DNA from: a virus
Strand: one strand, 5' to 3'
DNA length: 55,839 bases
IMG/VR virus record: IMGVR_UViG_3300023084_000023
Span: 1-55,839 of that record
Made by a program: the position numbers and the translations under genes. Of the stretch, positions 19,339 through 31,000 are shown piece after piece. Under the pieces are notes generated by a model. The model was given only the letters and a program-made list of their open reading frames with translations. It did not search any database and was not told the origin of the DNA. Within the stretch, counting starts at the first letter, position 1; the number at the start of each line of letters is the position of its first letter.

Positions 19339-22300
19339 TTAAGTTGCCAATGCAATAACTCTAAAGTCTCTGACTTTTGGTACAACACTAGAGTTTTTAC
19401 TCTTAAGAACAATTTTGATTGCTACAGAATTAAATTCTGGCAAGTTTCTTACTTCATAATCAAATTCTTTATAGTCTGAAATATCTTTAGATGCCTTACT
19501 ATAAACGGCGGGACGGTCAAGTAGTACATAATCAAGTTTTTCAAAATTTTGGTCTGGGGATGTTTTAATTTTGTAATAAAAATCTACATCCGTCACATCT
19601 GGGCGATAAACCGAACCCATAACTTTTAGTGATGTTGATGACTGATCTAATTTAATTTCCCTTGTCATATACTTAGTTGCAGCTGAACCACCGTGTGGAC
19701 TCGTTTCATCAACAAATCCAGTATTGACATGTCCTCTAACTCCACTAGGGACATTTTCAGCACTATTTGTTACATTAGATACCAATACGGCAGCAATTCT
19801 TTCTAAGTCAATAATAGGACTCAGATTGTCCTTATTAGAAACTAAGTCTATCTTCCAGATCAATGACTTTTTGTCAAGGGAATTCGTAGATGTATCAAAA
19901 ACGGTCTCATTATAATTGTCTGCAACCATCATTGGTCTATTAAATGTATAGTTTTGATTTGGTGTAATTCCTCTGAAACTTAAGTCTTTAACCCCTGGCG
20001 CCTCTGTCGAATCCTGCGATGTACCTGTCAATGCTTTAAATTTCATCGAAATACCAGTACCAGCCAGTTCAACAGATGTAATGTTAGGTTTCATTAAATC
20101 ATATTTAATATTAGTACACCAACTAGCTGGTTTCTTTTGTCTAAACTGCGAAAATGTATTTGATGCAGGAGTAAATATAGAGTCAACTGATGGAATAGTT
20201 CCACCATGAGCAATTCTTGCTGACTGCACTCCTTCTGGATAGAAAAAACCTCTCATATCGATAGTAAACGAATTATGAGTTGTTGCAACAACCAAATGCG
20301 AACCATTTAAATCTGCAGCACTATATTGGTCGTAAGTTCCATGGAAATTTTTAAGAGTGACATAATTATATCCGTTTGGTTGCCAGAAACTTGTAGGAAC
20401 ACACCCAGAACTATCATTTACTTTAAATGTAATGAGAGAACTATCTTTATGGACAAACATCGAATTATCATCGAATATTCTCTCCATAACATTAATGTCT
20501 GACATTCCAACATCAATTTCGGAATTTGTAAAGTATAGACTACTATCTCTATTAATATCAAATTTTGCTCTAGAAAGTGTGAATTTTAAATCTTCATTTT
20601 GTTCTGCAGTCCATGTAGAAGCATTTTGAGATTTAAAGAAAACACCAGCATAAGGTTGTTCTGAAATAATTCCAGATCCATCAAGTGCCTCTTGTCCTAA
20701 TGTTGCAACATGAACTCTATATCCTTGCGTATTTGCAATTAATACAAGGCAGTATTCTGTTGCCTCTTCCAAATATACTGGTTCATCAAAGGTAAATATT
20801 GTTTCTAAAGAACCATCATCCGAAAGTTGAATTAAATCTTGTTTTGGATCTAACATCTTTTCGCCAAGTACATATTGGCCAGGGTATCCATTGACCATAT
20901 TTCTTATTTGCAGTGTCACTGGAACAACTTCGTCTTTTGCAGAGAAGAAAATCTCCGCACTTGTGATAAAGGCCCCACCCTCTACATCTACTAAAAATGA
21001 TTGTGCAAGTGGGTCGCCCCATCCACGAACCTGTCTCCAATTACCAAAACTAGTATTTGGACTGGAACGCAATTCCGAAACAACATTTTCTGTTTCACTG
21101 GTAGCGGACTCAACGATTTCAACTGTTCTTGTTTTTACAGTTGTTAATTGTCTTGTTTCAATAATACCTCTTGCAGCATATGTTGCACTAGAATCCGTAT
21201 CAGAATCATCTAGTTTTCCGTTTGGTTGATCGCATAACTTAAATACCCTTTCTCCAGTTCTGAATTTTAAATCATCATCATTTGGAGTTTGGTTGTTATT
21301 TGGAATTGAAAAGTTACCGTGAACAGTACCAGCTGAGTCTGATCTTAAAGCAGAACCACCAACAATACCTTCATTTGGGAAGCTTCCCATGTTATGAGAT
21401 TTCCCATCTCGTTCAACTAAGAATAGAACCTCTCCTAAACTGAAAGAAGTATTATTTTTACCAGGCACAGTCTCCAATACATAAAGTTTTAAAGAAGTAG
21501 CATCCAAATAATCAATATCTGCAACAAAGATTTCATGTGCAGTAGATTGTCCACGCAATTTCAATTCACCATATTGATCTGCAAATATATTTCTATTGTT
21601 TTTAATATATTGCGCTGTTGCTGGTGGAACATTTGTAATATTTAATGTTTTTATTGGAGTAATATAATCACTCACAGGCGTGTTATCAAAGAATGCAAAC
21701 AACTTTGTATTTGGTTTCATCCCAGTGGCTTTAAAATATACATCTCTAGTACGGATAAATGGAACTTGTTCAGTACTAACCAGTTTATCAGTTGTAACTG
21801 GTGTCCATTTTGGATTAAGTGATGTTGTGACACCTGATCTTGTTCTTGTTCCTGTATCATTCCAAGTATTAGTTGTAGTTGTTACTGTACGGTCAAAATT
21901 GCCACTGGACTCGGTGCGACTAGAGGTAGTAGAATTTTCGTTAGTTGTACCAGTCCATGTCGTTTCCCAAGACCCCCAAACGGTTCCAAGAATTCCTGCC
22001 CTCTGTGCAAGTTCTTCAAAATTATCTGTGTTTCCTCGTTCTTCAATAACTTTTGCTTCCAAATACTTTGGATCGTCATGCCAGTTATCTGTCGCAGGCA
22101 CAAGTACCATAGAACCCTTAAAACTAAAAATTGCAAATGGGTTTACATTTACAGTTTTTGAAGATTTTCTTTGTTCGATTAATAACTGACTCGTATATGG
22201 GAGTGTTGCCCATCTACCCGAAACTTCAAATCCCTCAGAGTTTACAACATCTAAATGCATTGGAATGTTTGAGGTAGTAAAAAATGGACGCAATTCTCCT

Positions 22301-25300
22301 TTTCCAGTATCCATAGAGGCATTGAAATCAGAATCAAAAACATTTGCAGTTCCAAACCCAGTAAAGTTTTCAACTACAAATCCATTCTTAAATCTATCAA
22401 GTCCATTTTCATCTGTAACCAACAAATCTTTAGTTTCTTTTTCTAAAAGATTTAAAGAAGTATAATATTCCAAATTAGTAATTCTCTTATCAAGTTTACC
22501 AATATCTCTCATAGTATATCTTCTGTTATCGATCATATTGGCACTTACATCTTTAGGAACACCAGTATATGGAAGTGTTTCTAATGTGTACAATACCATG
22601 CCATCTTCTGGGTCTGTTGGAAAAACAGGAGTTTCAGAAGGGGCCCCATATTTTACATTAATGTTTCCAAACTTATCCATGTAAAGTTTGTCTGCTCTAC
22701 CAAAATAGATACGCAAATCTGCACTAATTGCACTCGCATCAATTGGGTAGTCAGAAATTCCAGAAACTACACCTTTGCCATATGGGTATCCAGATAATTG
22801 TTGGTAAACTGCAGCAGGTCTAAAATCTAATGTACTGTGTAATCGGACACCCTCAAAACTTGGGATTTTATGATATGGTATATTAACATATGAGTCTACG
22901 GATGCATAATCGCCTGCGCCGTGTTCAAAATAAGAGTAAATAATAATAGGACGGCCACCACACGGTAATGTACCAGCCTTTAATTCTAATTCGCCCAACT
23001 GAATGATGGAGTGTCTTTGTCCAGAAAACAAAGTATATCTATCAGTGATATCATTAATTTTAACAGGAACCTCTGCAGGAGTTTCGATGCCAACATTACT
23101 CAACCATAATTCTTCAATTTCTTCTTTAAATGGATTTACTGTACCATCAATGGTGAGTTGTGGTTGAATACTAAGAAGAGTTGGATACACAGTGTGGTCT
23201 AAATCAACAGAAAAGGGCGAAGCACCAGTCGCTTCATAAAAAGTATATGCCTTCAATGCAAATTCAAAATCTGCTTCTGTCATTTCATGTAGGAATTTTC
23301 TGTCATTTGATTCAATTGAAATTCTATAAGAAGTATTGTTTACATTACAAGTGTCATATATTTTTTTGATTTCATATACATCTGAATGTGGTAATTGAAA
23401 ATTAGACACACTAAGAATAAGATCATTATTTGCGCCAGTGGGAATTGAAGAATTCACAACTCCTGTTGCAACACTAGAATTTGATCCTAATAAATCTACA
23501 TCATAACTTAGAGATGTATCGTTATTTGCATCGTTTACATTATCATAGTCAGTTTGTCCAATTGTTTGTCCAATTGCATCCACTAAGGTGTAAGGCAAAT
23601 GTAACTGATTTTCTCTCAAAGTTTTAATTTTTTCTCTGGAAGAAGTCTTTTTGATTGGTGCGTATACAGTAACACCAGTTGTTCCTGCGGCCAAATTTGC
23701 GACATTAAGAGTGGCGGTTCTTCTATCAGAAGAAAATGAAATAGTTGAAATTCTACCAATTTCACCCACAGAAGAATTTAAATCGGCTCTATCAAATGCC
23801 AAATATAAACTTTGAGTTGAAATGAAATATGAGTTATCATCTGTTGCGGTTAGAACAATCTGTCCATTGGCAGTAACTGTTTGATCTTCAAATACTTTTA
23901 GTACATCGTATTGAGTATCTACTGTTTCTCTTCCACTTTCATCATCGACATATCTAACAGTTTGCAAAAATCTTTTACCAGTATCAATAATACTTGCACC
24001 ACCATCCGATAAAAGTACAAATTTACCAGTGATTCTTGCCTGAGTTCCTGTCATATCAGCAGACGCATTACCATCAAAAGATGTAGTATCTGTTCCAGAG
24101 GAACCACTGGCAATTGCCTCGTTAATTAACTCATTAGTTACGAAGGTTGCACTAGGTAATACTCCTGATTCTGTAGTCAATCCATTTCCAGAATTAAGAT
24201 TCTTTACCAGTAGGAACTGATCTGCAGAGTTATAATAATAGTTAATTGCTCTTACATCTCTATCATATCTATCATAGATGAGAGATTTTAGTGTAAACTG
24301 TCCTTGCACATCTGACAATGACATCAATGTTAACACATTAGCACCAAATCTATAAATTGAACTACCTAATGTTGTTGGAACAACTTCTTCGTTTGAAACA
24401 ATAGACCTTGCATCCAACATAGTATAAGGTACATTTGTTCTGGGATTAATTTCATATTCAATATCATACAGAAAAACTTTCCAGATACCAGTTTCGACAG
24501 AAGTATTCGAAGGTCTAAAAGTAGAAGTTCCATAGTTATCGTCTATCGCATCATCATCAGAATCTGTAAAGTATTCTACTGCCTTAACTTTTGCCTTTGC
24601 AATCACATCAATACCATATGCGTTTGCACCCAAGTTAGTCCCACCACCAGCAAAAAATGTTAAATCTTCATCATATGTTACTGGTTGGAAATATGCAGTA
24701 TCTGCATCGTCTAAATTTGATGTTACAACGACATAATCTTCAGTAATTATCGAAGAAGTGTTTACATTAATAAGTTTAACTTCTTCGTCTATTAATGGAA
24801 GTCCTTTTGCATCTGTAATGTAGATGTATGGGCCTAAATCAACAGGAATGTAGTGATTGTTTACTTGATAATTTTCTCTTGACCTTTTATAAGGAATATA
24901 TGTAGTCGCCGTTTTGGTAATTTCATAACCCCTAACATAGGCCTTTCCACTCTCAACACCAAGTGCAAGATAATTTCTTACTGCATCAACTAAAAATTGG
25001 TGACTTGAGCCTGGGTAATATTTCAATCCAGTCGAATCTAAATTTTGATCGGAAAACTGTACAAGTTCTAATGCACTTACTGTATGTGCAAGTCCGTTTC
25101 CATTCTGATCTACCATTCCATCTTCATCTGCAAAATTCTTTAGTGCGAAATCTTTCGCAGCAACTTCAGTATCAAATTCAAAATTTTTCATGGTGTATAC
25201 ACCACCATTTCCATTTTCTTTGAAATACTCTCTAATGTCTAAATTGAACGGGCGAACTGTATAATCGCCAGACTCATCATATGTTCTTCTTGCAAGTACA

Positions 25301-26274
25301 TCGGTGATTACTGAATATTCTGTATTTCTTACATGTGTTTTAATAATACCATCTTGAACGGTAATAATTTCTATAAAGTTATCTGTTGTTGGAGTATCTA
25401 ATGTTCTTTTACTCCATACGAGATTGATTCGATATCTATCGGCGCCAGGAGCGTTGTAGTTTGTTGTTCCCTGTGCGTTATCAAAAAGAGATGGGTCTTC
25501 ATTTGCACTTACAACTGTTTCTTGTATTTCAAATCCAATTTTATAACTAGGAGTGTCATCATATTTGTCTAGAATTACACTTTGTGATTGATTTTTAACC
25601 ATAAATCCCTGAGTGTAATAAATTCCCTCTTCAACAAATGCAAGAGAACCCTTACCTAAAGGATCTGCATGGTCGGAACTAAGCGCAACTGTTGCGATTA
25701 AATTTAAACCATCATCATTTGATGCAGTTAGAACCTCTCCCTCTACGAAGGATGAAGTATCACCCTCTTTTAAATTTACAGTATTTCCATTAACAACAAA
25801 ATCGATTCCATTTTCATCATCAATTTCAAGTGTAACACCATCTACTACTCTTTGTCCTCCAGCAACACCATCAAGATATTTTACAAACAGTGTTGTTGGT
25901 TCATCATTATCATCAATCTGTGCATCTTGATTTAAATCAACAGCATCAGCATAAGAAATGACAATCGCCCTGATCCCTGTCTTATTACCTTGAATTACTT
26001 TACCGACAAATTCTGCAGCGGTGGTAAGTCCTTCCGCAAGAGTTACTTTAATATAAGGAACAGCAACATCAACAGCAGAACTGCCAGGGATAACCATGGA
26101 ACCTTCTTTAAAGAAGTGGTCTCCCATATTTGCAATTTGTTGTTGTAAAATTGTTTGTTGTTGTGTTAATTCTCTCGCCTGCACAGAATTTCCAGGCTTA
26201 TATAATACCCTCAAGTAACCTTTGTCGATATCATAGTCATCATGATAGGGAGTGACGTTTAAATTTATTGCCAT
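19339..26274 (-). CDS. DUF4815-type giant virion structural protein (2311 aa)
   Basis: This 2311-aa protein begins MAINLNVTPYHDDYD, followed by LYKPGNSVQARELTQQQTILQQQIANMGDHFFKEGSMVIPG. That is the signature N-terminus of the DUF4815 family found after gp8 in many marine T4-like phages. The remainder is mostly beta-rich with Asp/Asn/Thr-rich loops. A segment near residue 1450 contains many Thr/Asn/Trp residues. Position directly downstream of gp8 suggests it attaches to the outer baseplate and carries fibres, functionally replacing T4 gp9/gp10, but this is inference. The ribosome site is weak. The gene is probably read from the promoter upstream of gp8. Confidence 0.85.
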   Translation of the reverse strand: MAINLNVTPYHDDYDIDKGYLRVLYKPGNSVQARELTQQQTILQQQIANMGDHFFKEGSMVIPGSSAVDVAVPYIKVTLAEGLTTAAEFVGKVIQGNKTGIRAIVISYADAVDLNQDAQIDDNDEPTTLFVKYLDGVAGGQRVVDGVTLEIDDENGIDFVVNGNTVNLKEGDTSSFVEGEVLTASNDDGLNLIATVALSSDHADPLGKGSLAFVEEGIYYTQGFMVKNQSQSVILDKYDDTPSYKIGFEIQETVVSANEDPSLFDNAQGTTNYNAPGADRYRINLVWSKRTLDTPTTDNFIEIITVQDGIIKTHVRNTEYSVITDVLARRTYDESGDYTVRPFNLDIREYFKENGNGGVYTMKNFEFDTEVAAKDFALKNFADEDGMVDQNGNGLAHTVSALELVQFSDQNLDSTGLKYYPGSSHQFLVDAVRNYLALGVESGKAYVRGYEITKTATTYIPYKRSRENYQVNNHYIPVDLGPYIYITDAKGLPLIDEEVKLINVNTSSIITEDYVVVTSNLDDADTAYFQPVTYDEDLTFFAGGGTNLGANAYGIDVIAKAKVKAVEYFTDSDDDAIDDNYGTSTFRPSNTSVETGIWKVFLYDIEYEINPRTNVPYTMLDARSIVSNEEVVPTTLGSSIYRFGANVLTLMSLSDVQGQFTLKSLIYDRYDRDVRAINYYYNSADQFLLVKNLNSGNGLTTESGVLPSATFVTNELINEAIASGSSGTDTTSFDGNASADMTGTQARITGKFVLLSDGGASIIDTGKRFLQTVRYVDDESGRETVDTQYDVLKVFEDQTVTANGQIVLTATDDNSYFISTQSLYLAFDRADLNSSVGEIGRISTISFSSDRRTATLNVANLAAGTTGVTVYAPIKKTSSREKIKTLRENQLHLPYTLVDAIGQTIGQTDYDNVNDANNDTSLSYDVDLLGSNSSVATGVVNSSIPTGANNDLILSVSNFQLPHSDVYEIKKIYDTCNVNNTSYRISIESNDRKFLHEMTEADFEFALKAYTFYEATGASPFSVDLDHTVYPTLLSIQPQLTIDGTVNPFKEEIEELWLSNVGIETPAEVPVKINDITDRYTLFSGQRHSIIQLGELELKAGTLPCGGRPIIIYSYFEHGAGDYASVDSYVNIPYHKIPSFEGVRLHSTLDFRPAAVYQQLSGYPYGKGVVSGISDYPIDASAISADLRIYFGRADKLYMDKFGNINVKYGAPSETPVFPTDPEDGMVLYTLETLPYTGVPKDVSANMIDNRRYTMRDIGKLDKRITNLEYYTSLNLLEKETKDLLVTDENGLDRFKNGFVVENFTGFGTANVFDSDFNASMDTGKGELRPFFTTSNIPMHLDVVNSEGFEVSGRWATLPYTSQLLIEQRKSSKTVNVNPFAIFSFKGSMVLVPATDNWHDDPKYLEAKVIEERGNTDNFEELAQRAGILGTVWGSWETTWTGTTNENSTTSSRTESSGNFDRTVTTTTNTWNDTGTRTRSGVTTSLNPKWTPVTTDKLVSTEQVPFIRTRDVYFKATGMKPNTKLFAFFDNTPVSDYITPIKTLNITNVPPATAQYIKNNRNIFADQYGELKLRGQSTAHEIFVADIDYLDATSLKLYVLETVPGKNNTSFSLGEVLFLVERDGKSHNMGSFPNEGIVGGSALRSDSAGTVHGNFSIPNNNQTPNDDDLKFRTGERVFKLCDQPNGKLDDSDTDSSATYAARGIIETRQLTTVKTRTVEIVESATSETENVVSELRSSPNTSFGNWRQVRGWGDPLAQSFLVDVEGGAFITSAEIFFSAKDEVVPVTLQIRNMVNGYPGQYVLGEKMLDPKQDLIQLSDDGSLETIFTFDEPVYLEEATEYCLVLIANTQGYRVHVATLGQEALDGSGIISEQPYAGVFFKSQNASTWTAEQNEDLKFTLSRAKFDINRDSSLYFTNSEIDVGMSDINVMERIFDDNSMFVHKDSSLITFKVNDSSGCVPTSFWQPNGYNYVTLKNFHGTYDQYSAADLNGSHLVVATTHNSFTIDMRGFFYPEGVQSARIAHGGTIPSVDSIFTPASNTFSQFRQKKPASWCTNIKYDLMKPNITSVELAGTGISMKFKALTGTSQDSTEAPGVKDLSFRGITPNQNYTFNRPMMVADNYNETVFDTSTNSLDKKSLIWKIDLVSNKDNLSPIIDLERIAAVLVSNVTNSAENVPSGVRGHVNTGFVDETSPHGGSAATKYMTREIKLDQSSTSLKVMGSVYRPDVTDVDFYYKIKTSPDQNFEKLDYVLLDRPAVYSKASKDISDYKEFDYEVRNLPEFNSVAIKIVLKSKNSSVVPKVRDFRVIALAT

Positions 26275-26308
26275 GTGTCTTCTTCTCTCAACTGGTTTTT
26301 TATTTTAA

Positions 26309-28003
26309 TTAGAATTCAAATACTACTTTAATATCTTCAATTTGATCGATGGCTCTAGAAACGGGCTGGCGGTTTTCGATGTAAAGAACTTTACCTGTAC
26401 CAGTTACGATATCAAATGTTTCTTCATCTGCAGAACCAAAATCTGGGTGTTGTGGACCTCTGTATGACTCTTCGTTTGCAGGAGTAGAACCGCCCTGAGT
26501 CTGTGCATCAGGGTCAGCGACAATAGCAATCTGTCTAAACTGTGCTTCAGAATCTTCAACAGGGAACATAATCTTAGTTTCTAAATTCCCCAAAGAATTT
26601 TCTCTTGTAGACTGTTCGTCATATTCAAGTTTTATTGCAGTCATTACATAATAACCACCCAACTCTTCTACAGGATTAAATCCATGTCCAGTTTCTGGAG
26701 AAACAATTGGTTTTACTTTACATGCATTAACATTCAACGTCCCATCGAAATTGTATGCTGGAACATTATCAACATCTACAGTTGCGTTGTCTACAGCAGA
26801 CCAATTTGCACCAGTACTGGTGATAACAATTTTTTCAATTCTTTGGTCTACGACAAGTCCATATGCACTGAAAGAAGAACCATTACCAGAAATATTAACG
26901 CCGGGCGCAATAAGAATATCTCTACCAGCACCACCAGTAAAAGAACCGTTTACAGTTGCAGTTGCAGTTGTACCAGAAAGACTCCAGTTTGTAATTCTAA
27001 ACTGTTCCTGATTTCCAAGGTCTACTAAATCATAACCAGTATAATCTGTCGCACCATCGACACCAGAAATTGTAACAACATTACCAGTTAGTGTAACAGA
27101 AGCGGTTCGTTGAATGTTTGGATGATAACCCAATCCTCCACCAATTGCACCACCCTCTTCGTTTGGCATAATTTTTACATGTTCAATCTGGCCAGGATTT
27201 GGTTGAGATGCGGCTTGTTTGATATCCCACTGTACCTGAGCAGCGGTGCCAGGCGCAACTGGATCTTCTAGAAGATTTTTAACTGGAATATAATCTTTTG
27301 TCAAGAACTTAAGAGAATCTTGAAGGTCGATTGCATACATAAACTTCCACTTATAACCATCTGCAGTCTCTTCAATTTCAGTTCCAGTAGTTGATGGTTG
27401 TACTGTTGAAGCAACTGTAGTCACCGTTTGGGCAGCAGCATCATATTTTTGGTTATTAATACACTTATAAACGTTAAATTGATTTCCAGATGCAACAATT
27501 ACATATCCATTTGGAATAATTTCTTCTGGATTGTCATGTTCGTACATAGTGTACACTCTTCCAGAAGTCCAGTTAATTCTTGGAATTGCAAGAGTCATAT
27601 CACTGTAGTTGACTTTCTTAAGTGCAATTGTATCGTATTTAAATCTATACGAGTAACCAATAGAATCTTCTGGTGTTGGTGGGTTTGAATCATTTAACCA
27701 AGGAGTTTGTTTACCGATTGCCATATAAAGCATATTGTAAACCGATTGTCCTTGATGGGCCCACTGTACAGTACCATCTTGGAGAGTATCTGGTGTTGGA
27801 CCATCCCCATCACCAGCAGAAACACCACTTGTGGAAGTGCCACTAATATTTCCTAGTGCAATAAATGAGTTCTGGTTGTTAACCACAACATCACCTTCTG
27901 CATAGGTATAGTTAGGTTTCCAATTAGGTGCGGATCTGTTAATTGATTGTAAGAATTCCATTGCATTGAAAATTCTTAATTTGTTTGTAATAATCGCTGC
28001 CAT
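26309..28003 (-). CDS. gp8: Baseplate wedge subunit gp8
   Basis: This 564-aa protein is larger than T4 gp8 (334 aa) but has the family pattern. The N-terminus has ITNKLRIFNAMEFLQSI, then MLYMAIGKQTPWLNDSN, then the wedge motif EIEETADGYKWKFMYAIDLQDSLKF, and the C-terminal end LYIENRQPVSRAIDQIEDIKVVF. The last matches the T4 gp8 terminus (ENRPP.. AMDQTEEI) closely. The extra length is a beta-rich insertion at about residues 280-420. gp8 dimerises at the outside of each baseplate wedge and contacts gp7 and gp10. Here it has its own late promoter at 28037-28044 and leads the fibre-gene transcript. Confidence 0.9.
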   Translation of the reverse strand: MAAIITNKLRIFNAMEFLQSINRSAPNWKPNYTYAEGDVVVNNQNSFIALGNISGTSTSGVSAGDGDGPTPDTLQDGTVQWAHQGQSVYNMLYMAIGKQTPWLNDSNPPTPEDSIGYSYRFKYDTIALKKVNYSDMTLAIPRINWTSGRVYTMYEHDNPEEIIPNGYVIVASGNQFNVYKCINNQKYDAAAQTVTTVASTVQPSTTGTEIEETADGYKWKFMYAIDLQDSLKFLTKDYIPVKNLLEDPVAPGTAAQVQWDIKQAASQPNPGQIEHVKIMPNEEGGAIGGGLGYHPNIQRTASVTLTGNVVTISGVDGATDYTGYDLVDLGNQEQFRITNWSLSGTTATATVNGSFTGGAGRDILIAPGVNISGNGSSFSAYGLVVDQRIEKIVITSTGANWSAVDNATVDVDNVPAYNFDGTLNVNACKVKPIVSPETGHGFNPVEELGGYYVMTAIKLEYDEQSTRENSLGNLETKIMFPVEDSEAQFRQIAIVADPDAQTQGGSTPANEESYRGPQHPDFGSADEETFDIVTGTGKVLYIENRQPVSRAIDQIEDIKVVFEF

Positions 28004-28036
28004 TTTTTTACCTTTTTAGTGTCATGAATTTTATAC

Positions 28037-28044
28037 TATTTATA
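28037..28044 (-). promoter_or_regulatory. Late promoter (TATAAATA) for gp8
   Basis: An exact TATAAATA box is read on the minus strand at 28044-28037, 34 nt upstream of the gp8 ATG at 28003, in the 50-bp gap after gp7. It likely drives gp8 and the downstream genes to 12279, because no other box lies between them outside coding sequence. Confidence 0.8.
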
Positions 28045-28053
28045 ATTTATTTT

Positions 28054-31000
28054 TTAGTCTTTCAGAACAATCTGTTCATTTAATTCTTCAATTGTTGTTG
28101 GATTCGTATTATACAGTACAATAGACGATTCTGGTGCGACATTTGACTTATCGTGAATATGTTCTGCCTGATACTTTATAAAAGTATTCAAGTCTAATAA
28201 ATTTTCGTCATAGTCAATTCTATCTACGTTATAATCAAGTCCTGACTGTAATCTATCATTAAATTTTATTCTCTCAATTGTTAAATTTGTAGGGCCCAGT
28301 CTTTTTCTAGTTGGGATATCTGGTTCTTCTTCACTCATTATTAAAAATACAGGCGAAATATTAATAAACGAATCTAAAACTGCACGATATTTGTTATCCG
28401 CAAGTTTTACAATGTCTTCAATTACAGTATTTCTCCAATTATGATCTGTTCCGTCTGTATTTGCAATCCAATCATTATCTGTTGCATCCACTGGTAAGTG
28501 ATACCAAATCCCAAGGCCTTCTGCCTTTGCAGGAATATGAGTCAATCCATTTCCATTTACAATTGGTCGTTTTATCAGATATGGAGAATTATCCATTTCT
28601 CTCTGAGGACTAAATAGTAATGGTCTCAACCTTTCCCAAGGGAATCTGGAAGTAAAGTAAAACTTAAACCTTTCTAGTGACCTGTATGTGGTGTGCAATG
28701 TAGGCAGGTCGCCAGTATAGTTTTTATAGAACATATACTTACCTGTTATATTTATCACCATTTTTTCATCTCTTGGATTTGCACCATCTGCAATAGCACC
28801 AACCCAATAGTTTGGTTGTCTGTTTACATTTCCACGCCAAATATTGTCCCATCTAAACTCGACTCTATTTTGAGGAGCGGTAGAAGGAAGTTCTCTATAA
28901 GACTGAATAATCTTCACATCAAAAACTGCAATTCTGTCAAGATAATCAGGGTCTAGTTCCACACTCTCTACAACATACTTTGCCCAAGGTCTTACATTTA
29001 TCCATTCATCATTAGTCATACTCTCATCAGATGTATCATATATTGTAAATGTGTTACCAAGTATTTTAGATGACCAATAGTGCCCATAATCTTTTCCATA
29101 CGCATCTTTGTAGTTGATTGCAATTTTCTTTACATCTGACCAACGCAAAGCATTATTTCCATTTTCATCTAATAATGCATATCTACCAGACCCACTATCT
29201 AATGTTGCTGCACCAACTGTATCATCAGATATTTCTCCAGTTCCTACGCCCTGATAAAGGCCATCAATTTCACTGTCAATACTAAGTTGACGATTATCAT
29301 ATACAAAATAATAACCATGAGAATTTAAATCATTGATGTCAGTTTGTTGTGCAGTAGAATATGTCCAACTCCCACTACCATCCATATTTCGCATTCTCAA
29401 ATTAACATTTTTAATAATTTCAAACATGAGTTCACGATATGCAACTCCAAGTCCTTTTCTTACAGAAGCCTTAGTTAGAGTAGTAAATTCTCCAAACATC
29501 ATCAATCCAGCGGGGTGAATAATCTTCTTAACGATTCTTCTCCACTCATCAATATATCTGTTTACTTTTACAACATAAGAGTAATCCTGCCATAGATATC
29601 CATCATGAATACGATTATCATCTGAAATAAATCCTTGTTGATTGACATAAACACCTTCACGAACACATAGAGGCCCAGTTAATACTTTAATAGACGCTTG
29701 GCCGTTACCATAACTACTCAAATCAATTTCTGGTGGTGTGTCATATCCAACTCCAAATCCATCAAAATCTTCTCTAAATGGATTTGAATATATTTCTAGT
29801 CTATTAATTTTACCAATATCTTTTCCAAGTCCTCGCAAAACTCCATTTTTACCAGTAGAAGTGTATGACAAAGTTTCTCTTGCCACATTTCCATATGGAT
29901 ATCTAATATAACCCTCACCACCTGTAATAAGTCTAGTAGTCTCAATACCAGACTTTGGAATTTCTTCCCATTCAACAGTCAGTGTATGGGCGTCAGGCAA
30001 TTGATATTGCGCCATAGTGTCATCAAGAGTTTGAGGATTATCTACCCACTTTCTCAATCTTATTTTATTTGGCTCTACCAAAGATTCACTATTGAATATA
30101 ACATATTCAAGTCTGTCTGATAATGCACCATAATATCTAATCAATATAATATCACCGGCGCCCAACGGACTAGTAAAGGTTATCGCAGTACCAGTTGTTG
30201 CATTATACTCAGATGGGTCAACTTCGACATAATTTTTCCACAAACCATCAATCCAGATATAATAATTGTCTGCCCACTCCCAAATCAACCGATCTATAGG
30301 ATTTGTTGGAAACGAATCTGGAATGTTTTCTGGGGCGATAATACTATCTGTAACTTTGAATATGTTCACCGCAGCATTAGCATCATAGAATAATTCAACA
30401 ACTGTTTCTCCACCAACGGCATCAACTCGTTCCAAATATCTGGATGATTGTCTAATATCTTGTCTAAAGGGAACAGGATTGACATGTTCTGGACTTATTC
30501 CATTACCAGAAACAGGATTCTGTGTTCCTTTGTCTTCTATTGTAACACCAGTAGATGACCCCGATGCATCTAACAATGAAAAGTTTGCAGCATCTTGACT
30601 ATGTGCGCCAAATCCCCACTGGATTGCACCTTCAAATTTATTTAAGACTGGATTTGTACTTAAATCGACATAAAGTGTAGTTGAGGAATCTAAAGAAGTT
30701 GACCCATTTTGAGAAGTAGTTGCATATACATTTGCACCATTTTTTATTACTTTTACTTTTGTGGCACCATTTGCACTCCATCCACCAGAAATAAATGGTA
30801 CATTTGAAGTTTCAAGAATAATCTGATCATCTTGTAGATAATTATATACTAATCCCCAACCGACTGAAGGATTAGTTCCACCCATATTTCTGACTGCACT
30901 CAAAGTATATTCTTTATATCCAGCGTCTGTCGGCTGAAGTCCATTAGTCACAAATCCAATAATAAGTGCAAGTGTATCATCGTCACTTGAAGTACTTGAC